Part shown: positions 16,213 to 24,039 of the stretch, one piece after another | Layout of the letters: every line of letters starts with the position of its first letter | How positions within the stretch are numbered: position 1 is the stretch's first letter | NCBI GenBank assembly: GCA_030635145.1 | Contig: DAOVZK010000001.1 | Coordinates: forward strand, 87,381-119,684 | DNA length: 32,304 nt | Direction of reading: 5' to 3' | Origin: Planctomycetota bacterium | Lineage (GTDB): Bacteria; Planctomycetota; Phycisphaerae; SM23-33 | The notes under the pieces: generated by a model | What the model was told of the DNA's origin: nothing | Databases searched by the model: none | What the model saw: the letters and a program-made list of their open reading frames with translations, nothing else | Program-made: the position numbers and the translations under genes

Positions 16213-16746
16213 GTGAAAATCGGGATACTCAGTGATTCGCACGGCAAGTCAGCTCTGCTGGTAAAGGGGCTTGGTTATTTGACCGACGCACCCATCGATG
16301 CAATCGTCCATTGTGGTGACATTGTAAACACCGACGGGATACAGCTGTTGGGCGAGGCGGGGGTTCCGGCGTATCTGGTGGCGGGGAATATGGACATCTG
16401 CAATTTTTTACAGCTGCAGGCGGCGGCGGAAAAATGCGGGGTTACATTCGCGGCCGACTTCGTAACGGTTCCGCTTGGTAACGGCGATGGGAAACACAAA
16501 GATAAACGTAAAAAATATCTCGCCGCCACGCATGGTAATACCAAACCGCTATTAGAAGAGCTGATCTGCGACGGGCAGTACCGCTACGTTTGCCACGGGC
16601 ACACGCATCAGCCGATCGACGTGCAAGTAAACTCAACGCGCGTGCTGAATCCCGGGTCGTTATTTAATCCGCGCGGGGGCCATGGACGAAGCGTGATGAT
16701 TTTGGATACCGACACCGACACCGTAAAAATTATCGCTGCGGAGTAG
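16213..16746 (+). CDS. YfcE/MJ0936-type metallophosphoesterase
   Basis: A 177-residue calcineurin-like phosphodiesterase. Metal-binding motifs are in order: SDSHG (residues 7-11), HCGDIV, GNMD (in place of the frequent GNCD), ATHG, and GHTHQP followed by LNPGS. These small enzymes hydrolyse phosphodiesters in vitro; the natural substrate is unclear. It begins with GTG at 16213, with a GGAG about 10 bases upstream. The 155-bp gap from the NifU-type gene contains a TGAAAAT / ATTTTCA hairpin near 16148-16169, so separate transcription is possible. Confidence 0.9.
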   Translation: MKIGILSDSHGKSALLVKGLGYLTDAPIDAIVHCGDIVNTDGIQLLGEAGVPAYLVAGNMDICNFLQLQAAAEKCGVTFAADFVTVPLGNGDGKHKDKRKKYLAATHGNTKPLLEELICDGQYRYVCHGHTHQPIDVQVNSTRVLNPGSLFNPRGGHGRSVMILDTDTDTVKIIAAE

Positions 16747-16765
16747 CGACGGTGGGTATAAGTAA

Positions 16766-16792
16766 TCATGGTAGGGTCGGCCATTGCCAACC
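16766..16792. repeat. Short palindromic repeat, TAGGGTCGGCCATTGCC family (copy 1)
   Basis: GGTAGGGTCGGCCATTGCCAACC between the phosphoesterase and acetyltransferase genes. The same word occurs at 24845-24867 and, inverted, at 25026-25050, so this is a dispersed family. Confidence 0.7.
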
Positions 16793-16870
16793 TCTTATAA
16801 CATGGGGTAGCCTATTGTTTGGAGATGACCGAAACACAAAACTGGTTTTCTAAATTTCTGGAGTTTAACG

Positions 16871-17458
16871 ATGCTGAGTAAGGATCAATTACCGGAGCAA
16901 ATAGTTACTGACCGTACCATTGTGCGCCGAGCTGTGCCCGACGACTTCCCCCTCATCGCCGCCTGGCCGGGATATCCACACCCGCACGAGTGGGCCGAGA
17001 TGTGTAACGATTTGGCAAAAAAAACGGACGGACGATACTGGTGGGAGCGGATAGAGTTACCTGAGAACTGCCAGTATTCGATTGTTCAGAAAGAAAGCGG
17101 CGAGATCGTAGGGGTTTACTTATTTTCCCATATAGACTGGGACAAGCCCGCCGTTGGTAATATGGGTATTCGCATTCGCCCAGATTTGTGTGAACAGGGG
17201 TATGCAAGCGAGACGCTTAAATCGCTTTTAAAAGCTGTGCTGAACAGCGGAATTCAAACCATACGTCTAGATGTAGCCGCCACAAACGCACGTGCTATAC
17301 ACTGCTATGAAAAATGCGGTATGCAGATTGTTGATGAATTCTGGCGAGAAGGTAATCTCGTTGACTTTGATGACGCCCAATTCACCGGGATGAGGCAGCA
17401 TTTTCGCCCTGAAGGTGATAAGTGGATGGTTCGCTTCTATTGGCTGGAAATTAACTGA
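16871..17458 (+). CDS. GNAT-family N-acetyltransferase
   Basis: A 195-residue acetyl-CoA-dependent transferase, RimJ/RimL-like in outline. The acetyl-CoA-binding motif A is GIRIRPDLCEQGYASETLKS at about residues 98-117, where QGYAS replaces the commoner RGxGxA/G. It is followed by the beta strand IRLDVAATNARAIHCYEKCGM, the classical GNAT motif B. Substrate unknown. GGAG lies 9 bases before the ATG. The gene is bounded on both sides by dispersed palindromic repeats. Confidence 0.85.
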   Translation: MLSKDQLPEQIVTDRTIVRRAVPDDFPLIAAWPGYPHPHEWAEMCNDLAKKTDGRYWWERIELPENCQYSIVQKESGEIVGVYLFSHIDWDKPAVGNMGIRIRPDLCEQGYASETLKSLLKAVLNSGIQTIRLDVAATNARAIHCYEKCGMQIVDEFWREGNLVDFDDAQFTGMRQHFRPEGDKWMVRFYWLEIN

Positions 17459-17523
17459 GAAGGTTGTGGCACGACGGGCCCACCAGCGGTGAAGGCAGTA
17501 TTATTTACCTCCGGCGTTGCCAG

Positions 17524-17600
17524 TGTCATTGCGAGGAGCGTAGCGACGCGGCAATCTAACCTCCTAAAAACGAGATTGCTTCGCTTCGCTCGCAATGACA
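17524..17600. repeat. 77-bp palindromic repeat, TGTCATTGCGAGG family (copy 1)
   Basis: A long hairpin sequence with ends TGTCATTGCGAG / CTCGCAATGACA and inner arms GCAATCT / AGATTGC. It differs from the copy at 24921-24997 at only four positions, all in the loop. Both copies have the word ACCTCCGGCGTTGCC nearby. Similar sequences are, from memory, widespread in environmental genomes. Confidence 0.85.
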
Positions 17601-17641
17601 AACCGCGAGCCGTGGAGGCCAATAGGGGAATATTCTCTTCT

Positions 17642-17766
17642 CTGTCATCCTCGTGTCTTTTATTGCCCCCGGTGCTACCGGCGAGGATCCAAGTTTTTTA
17701 ATATTTCCCGCGTCGTTCTTACATTCCCTGGATACCAGCTTTCGCTGGCATGACACAGGGGAAAAG
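17642..17766. repeat. Palindromic repeat, CTGTCATCC ... GCATGACA type
   Basis: A stretch bounded by TGTCAT (17643) and ATGACA (ending 17765), with an inner hairpin CCAGCTTTCGCTGG. Together with the 77-bp repeat it fills the 353-bp gap between the acetyltransferase and the DHH phosphoesterase genes. I see no coding potential there. Confidence 0.55.
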
Positions 17767-17811
17767 ACGTGGTTACAAACTCCGCAACCACGCCACCCAG
17801 CCCCGGGTCGG

Positions 17812-18855
17812 CTATACCTGAAGCTTCTTGGCAATTGATTCGACAACGCGCTGCTTGAGCGCATCGATATTTTCGTCGCTCTTAAGACCCGCTGCACGCG
17901 AATGCCCACCCCCGCCGAACTCGGCGGCGACTTGTGCAACGTCTACCAGGCTTCGGCTGCGAAGAGAAACGCGAACCAGATACGACCCCGCATTTTTTAC
18001 CGAATTTTTCTCCGAATCTTTTGCCGAAGACGCCGAACATTCCGTAGAGTTTTCGATGAGCATAATCGCAACTTCGACGCTTTTAAGACGCAGCGCCTCG
18101 TTAATGAGGTTTTCGGTTTCGTCGCGCCGCGCACCGGTCTGCTCAAAATCGCTGTCACGTAGCGACATGACAGCAACTTTCCCGTCGCACACCAGTTCCA
18201 TGCCGTCCAGCACTCGGCCGAAAAGTTTCAACCGCTCGATGCGGTCAGCCTGATACATCTGCCGGTAAATTACGTCAAGCTCAACCCCGGCATCGAGCAG
18301 CCGACCCATCGCCGTCATGCATCTGCTGTCGGTATTGGCAAATCGCAGCCAACCGGTATCCGACAAAATCGCCGTCGCCAGTGCCTCACCCGCATCGCCC
18401 AGCGGCCAACCAAGCTCGTCGAACAATTCTTCCATCATCACACCCGTCGCCGCGGCCGTCGGGTCTACCCATCGCAACGAACCGATCTCATCGTGCGTGG
18501 CGTGGTGGTCGATGACGACGACTTTGTCTTTTACCGCTTCGACGGGGGCGTCAAGATCGCCTAGCTGCGAGTGCGAGCAGGTATCGAGCACAACGACGAG
18601 GTCAACTTCAGCGGCGGTGGTGGCAAAATCGGACTGTGCGGAAATCACCGGAAATTTATGGTCGAACAAAAACTTGTACCGCCACGGAACATGCTCCACG
18701 ACAAACGGGATAACTTTTTTCCCCGCCGCGCCGGCAGCAATCGAAAGCGCAGCCCCCGCCCCAAGCCCGTCACCGTCGGGATGAACATGCGTTAACCACA
18801 GAATGCTGTTACTGCTGCTGATTCGTTTTGCGATTTTACGGATTGGGTTAGTCAT
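17812..18855 (-). CDS. DHH/DHHA1-family phosphoesterase (NrnA-like)
   Basis: A 347-residue cytoplasmic enzyme of the nanoRNase/pAp-phosphatase group, which degrades very short RNAs or 3'-phosphoadenosine 5'-phosphate. The DHH domain shows HVHPDGDGLGAG (residues 23-34), VVLDTCS and IDHHATHDE; the C-terminal DHHA1 domain has GGGGHSRAAG. A polar insert containing SAKDSEKN lies before DHHA1. The start codon overlaps the end of ribF by 8 bases, so it is translationally coupled as the last gene of the nnrD-btuFCD-ribF run. Confidence 0.9.
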   Translation of the reverse strand: MTNPIRKIAKRISSSNSILWLTHVHPDGDGLGAGAALSIAAGAAGKKVIPFVVEHVPWRYKFLFDHKFPVISAQSDFATTAAEVDLVVVLDTCSHSQLGDLDAPVEAVKDKVVVIDHHATHDEIGSLRWVDPTAAATGVMMEELFDELGWPLGDAGEALATAILSDTGWLRFANTDSRCMTAMGRLLDAGVELDVIYRQMYQADRIERLKLFGRVLDGMELVCDGKVAVMSLRDSDFEQTGARRDETENLINEALRLKSVEVAIMLIENSTECSASSAKDSEKNSVKNAGSYLVRVSLRSRSLVDVAQVAAEFGGGGHSRAAGLKSDENIDALKQRVVESIAKKLQV

Positions 18856-19792
18856 GTTTGAAAAATTCTTTCGTTCGTTGAATGTCTTTTGTTATTTGAG
18901 TTTTCAGTTCGTCAAGGTTCGCAAACTTCACCTGCCCGCGAAGCCGATGCATGAAACTCACCGAAATCGTTTCACCATAAAAATATCCGCTGGCGCCGAT
19001 GAGGTTTGCTTCGATGACCCGATCGGTCAGCCCTGTCGTAGGTTTGCAGCCGATGCTGATAGCGGCAGGGTATGGTTTATCTTCGAGCGTTACGCGACCG
19101 GCGTAGACTCCGTCGGCGGGGACGACCTCGCGGCCGGGATCGAGATTCGCCGTCGGAAATTCCAACACCCGCCCAACCTGCTCCCCGCCAATAACTTCAC
19201 CTGTCATCGTAAACGGACGGGTAAGAGCGACGGTAGCGTCTTCGACTCGCCCGGTAAGCATCAACTCGCGAATCAGCGTGCTGGAGACGCGCTGCGTTTT
19301 CCCGTCAAGCTCGATAAGCTCCGGTTCGACTATAACCACATCAAAACCGCGATCTTTACCCGCGGCTGCGAGCGTTTCTACCGTTCCCCCGCGCTTGGCA
19401 CCGAAGAAAAAGTTATGGCCCTCCACCATACTGCTCGGGGCGAAACGATCGACGAGAATCTGATCGATAAAATCGGCGGGGGCAAGCGAAAGTAGCGCAA
19501 TATCTGTTTTGACAGTCACCACAAAATCGCAGCCGGCCTCGAGCAACAGCGCTACGCGTTCGGTGTGCGTGGTCAACCGTTGCGGTGCGTCGTTTGGGCG
19601 AATGACAACATCCGGGGCGGGGTCGAAGGTCATCGCCACCGCAGCCGTGCCGGCCTGCCGGGCCAACTGTTTCGCGCGGGCAATAATTTTGCGATGGCCC
19701 ATATGCACACCATCGAAATTACCAACCGTCAGCACGCACCCATGCAGCGCGGCCGGAACGTTTTGCAACCCAACTATGTGCCGCTCGCTCAT
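18848..19792 (-). CDS. ribF: Bifunctional riboflavin kinase/FAD synthetase
   Basis: Makes FMN and then FAD from riboflavin. The 314-residue protein has the N-terminal adenylyltransferase domain with TVGNFDGVHMGHRKI (residues 21-35) and the SSTLIRELM motif, then the C-terminal flavokinase domain with FPTANLDPG and DGVYAG. Length is normal. The ATG overlaps the stop of the ABC ATPase gene by 4 bases (ATGA), and its own stop overlaps the next start, so it is embedded in a coupled operon. Confidence 0.95.
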   Translation of the reverse strand: MSERHIVGLQNVPAALHGCVLTVGNFDGVHMGHRKIIARAKQLARQAGTAAVAMTFDPAPDVVIRPNDAPQRLTTHTERVALLLEAGCDFVVTVKTDIALLSLAPADFIDQILVDRFAPSSMVEGHNFFFGAKRGGTVETLAAAGKDRGFDVVIVEPELIELDGKTQRVSSTLIRELMLTGRVEDATVALTRPFTMTGEVIGGEQVGRVLEFPTANLDPGREVVPADGVYAGRVTLEDKPYPAAISIGCKPTTGLTDRVIEANLIGASGYFYGETISVSFMHRLRGQVKFANLDELKTQITKDIQRTKEFFKHD

Positions 19793-20592
19793 TTCGCCCT
19801 CGCAATCGGGCTTGACCCTTCGACGGGGATCAGTTCGATATCTACATTATACGTCTCGCGGAGAATGTCTTCGGTGATTACTTCGCTCGGGGCACCGGCC
19901 GCGATGACGCTTCCGTTTCGCATCAAAACCAGGGTGTCGGCGAACCGCGAGGCGAGGTTAATGTCGTGGCTGACGCAAATAACGCCCATGTTCCAGTCGT
20001 GGCCGAGGCGCTGCATCATTCCGTAGATCAGCATCTGATTGCGAATGTCCAGATGCGAGGTCGGTTCGTCGAGCAGGCAAATCGACGGTTGCTGCGCGAT
20101 GGCCCGGGCGATCATCACCCGCTGTGCCTCGCCGCCGGAAAGTTCGCCGATGGTTCGCGTTGCAAAATCCAGCGTGTCGGTCATTTGCATTGCGGCGGCG
20201 GCAATTTCAAGATCCTTCTGCCCCGCCAGCCCCAACACACCCAGATGCGGCAGTCGGGCGGTAAGCACAATCTCGCGAACCGGTATCGAAAACGCACTGG
20301 CCGGTTGTTGCGGAACATAGGCCATCAGATTCGCCAACGCCCTCGCCGAAAATTTGTGGACAGGTTTTTGCTCGAGCAGCACGCTGCCTTTCGTCGGATG
20401 AAGTCGCCCGAGCATGCATCGCAGCAGCGTGGTTTTTCCCGAACCGTTAGGCCCGAGAATGCACATGAGCTTTCCGACGTCGGCGGAAAGGTTCACCCCG
20501 CGCAGCACGCTGACCTCGGGGCGATACCCGAACGTCAGATCGTTGACGGAGAGAATTTCGCGCGAAGTTTGCGGTTCTGGCTGCGAGGTCAT
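19789..20592 (-). CDS. ABC transporter ATP-binding protein, vitamin B12/iron-siderophore type
   Basis: The 267-residue ATPase of a BtuCD/FecE-type importer. Motifs in order: Walker A GPNGSGKTT, Q-loop VPQQ, signature LSGGEAQRV, Walker B CLLDEPTSHLD and the SHD switch histidine. The ATG at 20592 overlaps the TGA of the permease gene, with a good GGAGGG about 7 bases upstream inside that gene; earlier in-frame starts would run into the permease and were rejected. It should pair with the permease and binding protein encoded next to it. Confidence 0.93.
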   Translation of the reverse strand: MTSQPEPQTSREILSVNDLTFGYRPEVSVLRGVNLSADVGKLMCILGPNGSGKTTLLRCMLGRLHPTKGSVLLEQKPVHKFSARALANLMAYVPQQPASAFSIPVREIVLTARLPHLGVLGLAGQKDLEIAAAAMQMTDTLDFATRTIGELSGGEAQRVMIARAIAQQPSICLLDEPTSHLDIRNQMLIYGMMQRLGHDWNMGVICVSHDINLASRFADTLVLMRNGSVIAAGAPSEVITEDILRETYNVDIELIPVEGSSPIARAK

Positions 20593-21599
20593 ATCGTTTC
20601 CCTCCGCAGTCCGCGACGCAAAAGCATCAGAAAGAACGGCCCGCCGCACAATGCGGTGACTATTCCCACGGGAATGGACGCGACGTTTACCAGCGGTGCT
20701 AGCGCGTAGCACGCCGTTTCAACGATCATCAGGAATATCGCGCCGATGAACCCCGACGTAATTATCAGCACGCGGAAGTCGGCACGCAGCAGCAAGCGTG
20801 CGATATGCGGAATGATCAGCCCGACGAAACCTATCGGCCCGGCCAGCGCGACGGCCGCGCCCGCCATCAACGACACAAACACGAATGTTTCAATTCGCAG
20901 CCGCCCAACCGAAATGCCCATCGAGCGGGCAACGTCGTCGCCAAGCCCAAGTGCGTTGTATGCGGCGCTGCGGATGAACAACCACGCCCAACCCACGAGA
21001 ATGCAGGCGGCGCAGATACCTAAAGTTGTCCGGGGCGTCAGTTCGTTTATTTCGCCCATCATCCACTGCGAAAATTCGACGATCTGGTAGCGGGAAATGT
21101 ACAGGTTGATCGCGAGCATAATCGCGCCGTTAAAAACGTTAACGATCACGCCCGAGAGTATCAGCGATTGTGCGTTTAGCCGACCTCGCTGCTGGGCAAT
21201 GAGATAAACCAAAACGCAGGTGACCATCGCACCAACGAAGGCAAACATCGGGGCGGGTACGCTCGCCATCCATAGCGGAAACATCCCCACCGTCGCCATG
21301 CCGATGAGAACTCCGACTCCGGCACCGGACGAAATGCCCAGCAGGTACGGCTCGGCGAGCGGGTTTCGCAAAATTGCCTGCAGCGCCATGCCCCCAACCG
21401 AAAGCCCCGCCCCAACCAACGCAGCTGCGATCAGTCGGCCGAGCCGCAACTCCAAAACCAACCACGTCAAAGACGTCTGCCCAAACAGCACGCACACACC
21501 CATCACCGCCAACGTCGCCCCAAGCAGGCACGCGAAAATCACTACCAGCTTTAGTGGCGTCAGCGATGGAGGCAGCGGATTGTTGGTTTGTTCGTTCAC
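20589..21599 (-). CDS. FecCD/BtuC-family permease
   Basis: A 336-residue inner-membrane permease with about ten helices and the family segment GLSVGGMALQAILRNPLAEPYLLGISSGAGVG (residues 64 onward), which forms the translocation path in BtuC/FhuB-type importers; GPIGFVGLIIPHIAR is the cytoplasmic coupling region. The substrate class is metal chelates: cobalamin, heme or ferric siderophores. It begins with GTG and lacks an obvious ribosome binding site. Element E5 lies between it and the binding-protein gene, with the A end about 35 bp upstream of this start, which could split the operon or supply signals. Confidence 0.93.
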   Translation of the reverse strand: MNEQTNNPLPPSLTPLKLVVIFACLLGATLAVMGVCVLFGQTSLTWLVLELRLGRLIAAALVGAGLSVGGMALQAILRNPLAEPYLLGISSGAGVGVLIGMATVGMFPLWMASVPAPMFAFVGAMVTCVLVYLIAQQRGRLNAQSLILSGVIVNVFNGAIMLAINLYISRYQIVEFSQWMMGEINELTPRTTLGICAACILVGWAWLFIRSAAYNALGLGDDVARSMGISVGRLRIETFVFVSLMAGAAVALAGPIGFVGLIIPHIARLLLRADFRVLIITSGFIGAIFLMIVETACYALAPLVNVASIPVGIVTALCGGPFFLMLLRRGLRRETI

Positions 21600-21634
21600 T
21601 TTTTATGGTTCTCGGTGCAGGATTATTTTTTCGG

Positions 21635-21910
21635 AATCATCCGCACTCTTCCTGTTAATCAAGATAAGATTTTTGACAGGATTACAGGATAGTTATTTGT
21701 TTTTAAGTTTTCAGTTATCAGCAATCGGGGTTCAGTAAGAGAAGATTATTCATCGCAAGAGGTTCAAAGAACACGAAAGAAAAACGTCATACAAAAATAT
21801 CTTTCTTTGTGATCTATGTGTCCTTTGTGGTGAATCTTCTTTTTATATTGGATTAACATGATCTATTTTTTCATCTTGTTATCCTGTCCAAAAATTTCAT
21901 ACGCAGGTAC
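21635..21910 (+). repeat. Intergenic palindromic element E5, reaching into btuF
   Basis: Forward copy with degenerate ends: A end near 21635-21648 (ATCATCCGCACTC), GACAGGATTACAGGAT arm at 21675-21690, interior shared with E0 (AGTTTTCAGTTATCAGC and the CACCGCAAAG-type palindrome), ATCCTGTCC arm, and B end CATACGCAGGTAC at 21898-21910. The last 48 bases overlap the 3' end of the binding-protein gene, including its stop codon. Confidence 0.8.
21748..21836. repeat. Nested palindromic repeat (CACCGCAAAG family), copy in E5
   Basis: Arms TTCATCGCAAGAGGTTCAAAG / CTATGTGTCCTTTGTGGTGAA around ACACGAAAGA ... TCTTTGTG. Equivalent to 575-680 inside E0. Confidence 0.6.
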
Positions 21911-22804
21911 GGGTATCATTCTTCGCAGCTCGGCGGCCATGTCGCAAACGCTCGGGCCCGGGCGAACCCAGCGGTCGTCCGAAACTACATACACGCAGCC
22001 GTTGCGGGCAGCGGGAATTTCCTTAATGTTCGCCCACGTATTATTCACAGTGTCAACCTGGCTGGGATCGACATGCACAATCAACACATCCGGCTGGGCG
22101 TTGATGACGGTTTCGACCTTCACGCGGCGCCACAGCTGATCGCCAGGTACTTCGTTGCCAGCATTGGCTGCTCCGGCGCGGTGGATCATGTCGGCGATGA
22201 AGGTTCCGTCGGCCGTGGTCATCGGCGTGGTGGAACCCGAGAGGAAAAGCACGCGAAGTTTTTTCCCATCGCGGACCTGCTCACCATGATTATCCAGTAC
22301 GGAAAGTTTTTGCTGCATATCGGCAGCGAGTTTGGCGGCCTGCTGTTGGCGATCCGTCATGTCGCCGATGGTTTTGACTGCCGCGAAAATATCCGCGAGC
22401 GATTCGACCCTCAGCTGCTGGACTTTCACGTCTGGCAAGTGGTGCTTGACTTTGTCGAACATTCCTCGCGACGGGTCGACCTGCGTAAAAATAATATCCG
22501 GCTGCAACGATAGCGCCTTTTCTACGCGCACACCGTTGGCGTCGCAAACTCGCGGAATCTGCGAGTATTTTCCGTCAGCAGGGAGCTGGCACCAATTAGA
22601 AACTCCCACAAGATGATCTCCAAGCTCGAGCGAGAAAATCATTTGTGTGATCGCCGGGGTATGCGAAATGATTCGCGGGTGCGGGGCGTCGGCGTTGGTG
22701 TTACCGCTGCGATTGCACGCAAACGGCAGCGATGCGATAGCGACAACCAGCACAATGGCAACGGCGCACAGTCGCGATCGGGTTACGCGCAACTCGGTGA
22801 TCAT
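21863..22804 (-). CDS. Periplasmic metal-chelate-binding protein, BtuF-like
   Basis: A 313-residue substrate-binding protein for the adjacent importer. Residues about 10-30 are a hydrophobic signal sequence ending in a cysteine (LPFAC) that may be lipidated, although the lipobox is not canonical. The mature part has the type III binding-protein pattern: RIISHTPAITQMIFSLELGDHLVGVSNWC, then LSLQPDIIFTQ, and in the second lobe PDVLIVHVDPSQ. The ATG at 22804 overlaps the nnrD stop by 4 bases; upstream in-frame starts lie inside nnrD. The last codons (FGQDNKMKK) and the stop come from element E5, so the natural C-terminus may have been replaced. Substrate unresolved: no cobalamin riboswitch or iron box seen. 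Confidence 0.88.
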   Translation of the reverse strand: MITELRVTRSRLCAVAIVLVVAIASLPFACNRSGNTNADAPHPRIISHTPAITQMIFSLELGDHLVGVSNWCQLPADGKYSQIPRVCDANGVRVEKALSLQPDIIFTQVDPSRGMFDKVKHHLPDVKVQQLRVESLADIFAAVKTIGDMTDRQQQAAKLAADMQQKLSVLDNHGEQVRDGKKLRVLFLSGSTTPMTTADGTFIADMIHRAGAANAGNEVPGDQLWRRVKVETVINAQPDVLIVHVDPSQVDTVNNTWANIKEIPAARNGCVYVVSDDRWVRPGPSVCDMAAELRRMIPVPAYEIFGQDNKMKK

Positions 22805-23691
22805 GCAGTGATCTCCTTCATCGCCTCGGGGATAAAGTCCAGCAGGTCTGACGCGATCATGGATTCTTCCGTCAGTTTCCCCGCCGCCAGATCGCCCGCG
22901 AGTCCGTGTACGTAAACGCCCATGCACGCAGCTGCGAACAAATCGTCACCGCCCTGCATGGCGAGTGCGGCGATTAGCCCGGCCAGCACATCGCCGCTAC
23001 CACCGGTGGCCATCCCGGGATTACCGCTGTCGTTTATGTAGATACGCGCTGCGTCGGTGACAACAGTTCCGGCGCCTTTGAGCACGAGAATCATCGGCAA
23101 GTCGGTATCGTCTGGCAGCCATTGCTGCATAGCGTTGGCGGCGGCGGTGAGGCGGTCGGCTTGAATTTCGTCGGTCGCAATTCCCGTCAGCCGTGCAAAC
23201 TCACCGGGGTGCGGGGTTAAAATCAGCGGGCATTTTCGCAGCGAATACCAATCGTCGATTTTCGCGAGGTTGTTTAGCCCGTCGGCATCGATCACGAGGG
23301 GCAGCTCCTGATCCAGCATCGCACGCAGCAAATTTTCCTGTCCCGCGCCCGTGCCCATGCCCGGGCCGATGGCTATGATGTCGCTGGTGTCCGTTATGGT
23401 TTTGAGTTGCCGGGCGGCGGCGGCGGTAAGCTGTCCGCGAGTATCGCACGCCAGCGGAATCGACGTAGCGCATTCGCACAGCATCGCAACTGCCAGCTGT
23501 ACCGGCGCGGGCGCGGCAATTGTAACCAGCCCCGCTCCCCCGCGAAGCGCACCGTTACCGGCCAACCCCGGTGCGCCGATCATTCGCCGCGACCCACCAA
23601 CAACCAGCACGCGGCCGAAATCGCCCTTATGCGAATCTGCGTCGCGCGATGGTAATTTTCCAAAAGTTGCAATGTCGTTTATGCGTTCCAT
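22801..23691 (-). CDS. nnrD: ADP-dependent NAD(P)H-hydrate dehydratase
   Basis: Repairs damaged hydrated NADH/NADPH, using ADP. The 296-residue protein is a ribokinase-like fold with KGDFGRVLVVGGS (residues 22-34), AIGPGMGTG, VIDADGLN, LTPHPGEFARL and the catalytic NPGMATGGSGDVLAG. Many bacteria fuse this to an N-terminal epimerase (NnrE/YjeF_N); that domain is absent here, and no separate epimerase gene is in the window. Element E6 begins 16 bp upstream of the start. Its stop codon overlaps the btuF start (ATGA). Confidence 0.93.
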   Translation of the reverse strand: MERINDIATFGKLPSRDADSHKGDFGRVLVVGGSRRMIGAPGLAGNGALRGGAGLVTIAAPAPVQLAVAMLCECATSIPLACDTRGQLTAAAARQLKTITDTSDIIAIGPGMGTGAGQENLLRAMLDQELPLVIDADGLNNLAKIDDWYSLRKCPLILTPHPGEFARLTGIATDEIQADRLTAAANAMQQWLPDDTDLPMILVLKGAGTVVTDAARIYINDSGNPGMATGGSGDVLAGLIAALAMQGGDDLFAAACMGVYVHGLAGDLAAGKLTEESMIASDLLDFIPEAMKEITA

Positions 23692-23707
23692 GCATTATCC
23701 ATTTTGG

Positions 23708-24030
23708 GTAAGCGTTCACACTCTTTTTCCTGTTAATCAAATTTTTTATCAAAAAATCTATTTTTGACAGGATTACAGGATTAACTATAAATCATTGAAA
23801 AAGAAAACAAAAAAACTATTAACTGCAAACCCCGTCGCAACGGGATAGTGCTGAACTCTATTAGATGTACAATATTTTTAATTAACGTCCTGTGGACGAA
23901 CCTACTAGCCCCTTCTTCAACGCGGGGGCAATAAATACACATCCCTATACAATTTAATTATGATTAACAGGATTTTTTAACCTATATCCTATCCTGTTAT
24001 CCTGTCAAAATTTTCGCGTGAACAGTTATC
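23708..24030 (+). repeat. Intergenic palindromic element E6 (long form)
   Basis: Forward copy: A end GTAAGCGTTCAC at 23708-23719, GACAGGATTACAGGAT arm, core matching E3, GATTAACAGGA, ATCCTGTTATCCTGTC arm, and B end GTGAACAGTTATC at 24018-24030. It is longer than E3 because of an extra block at 23885-23960. The flanks share a direct repeat: TTATCCATTTTG at 23696-23707 and TTATCCATTTTTG at 24027-24039. Confidence 0.9.
23885..23960. mobile_element. 76-bp extra block inside E6, bounded by an 8-bp direct repeat
   Basis: Compared with E3, E6 has 76 additional bases between ATATT-TTTAATTA and TGATTAACAGG. The word TTTAATTA occurs at 23877-23884 and again at 23953-23960, at the two edges of the block. 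The block contains small inverted repeats (GTCCTGTGGAC; CCCC ... GGGG). It is either a tiny insertion with target duplication or a sequence deleted from E3 by recombination between the direct repeats. Confidence 0.5.
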
Positions 24031-24039
24031 CATTTTTGT

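Noticed and set aside
23885-23960. Complete insertion sequence inside E6
   Set aside because: At 76 bp it has no room for a transposase and no clear terminal inverted repeats of its own.
22541-24039. Cobalamin riboswitch for the BtuFCD-like importer
   Set aside because: I looked upstream of btuF and nnrD for a B12-box-like sequence and saw only coding sequence and element E6.
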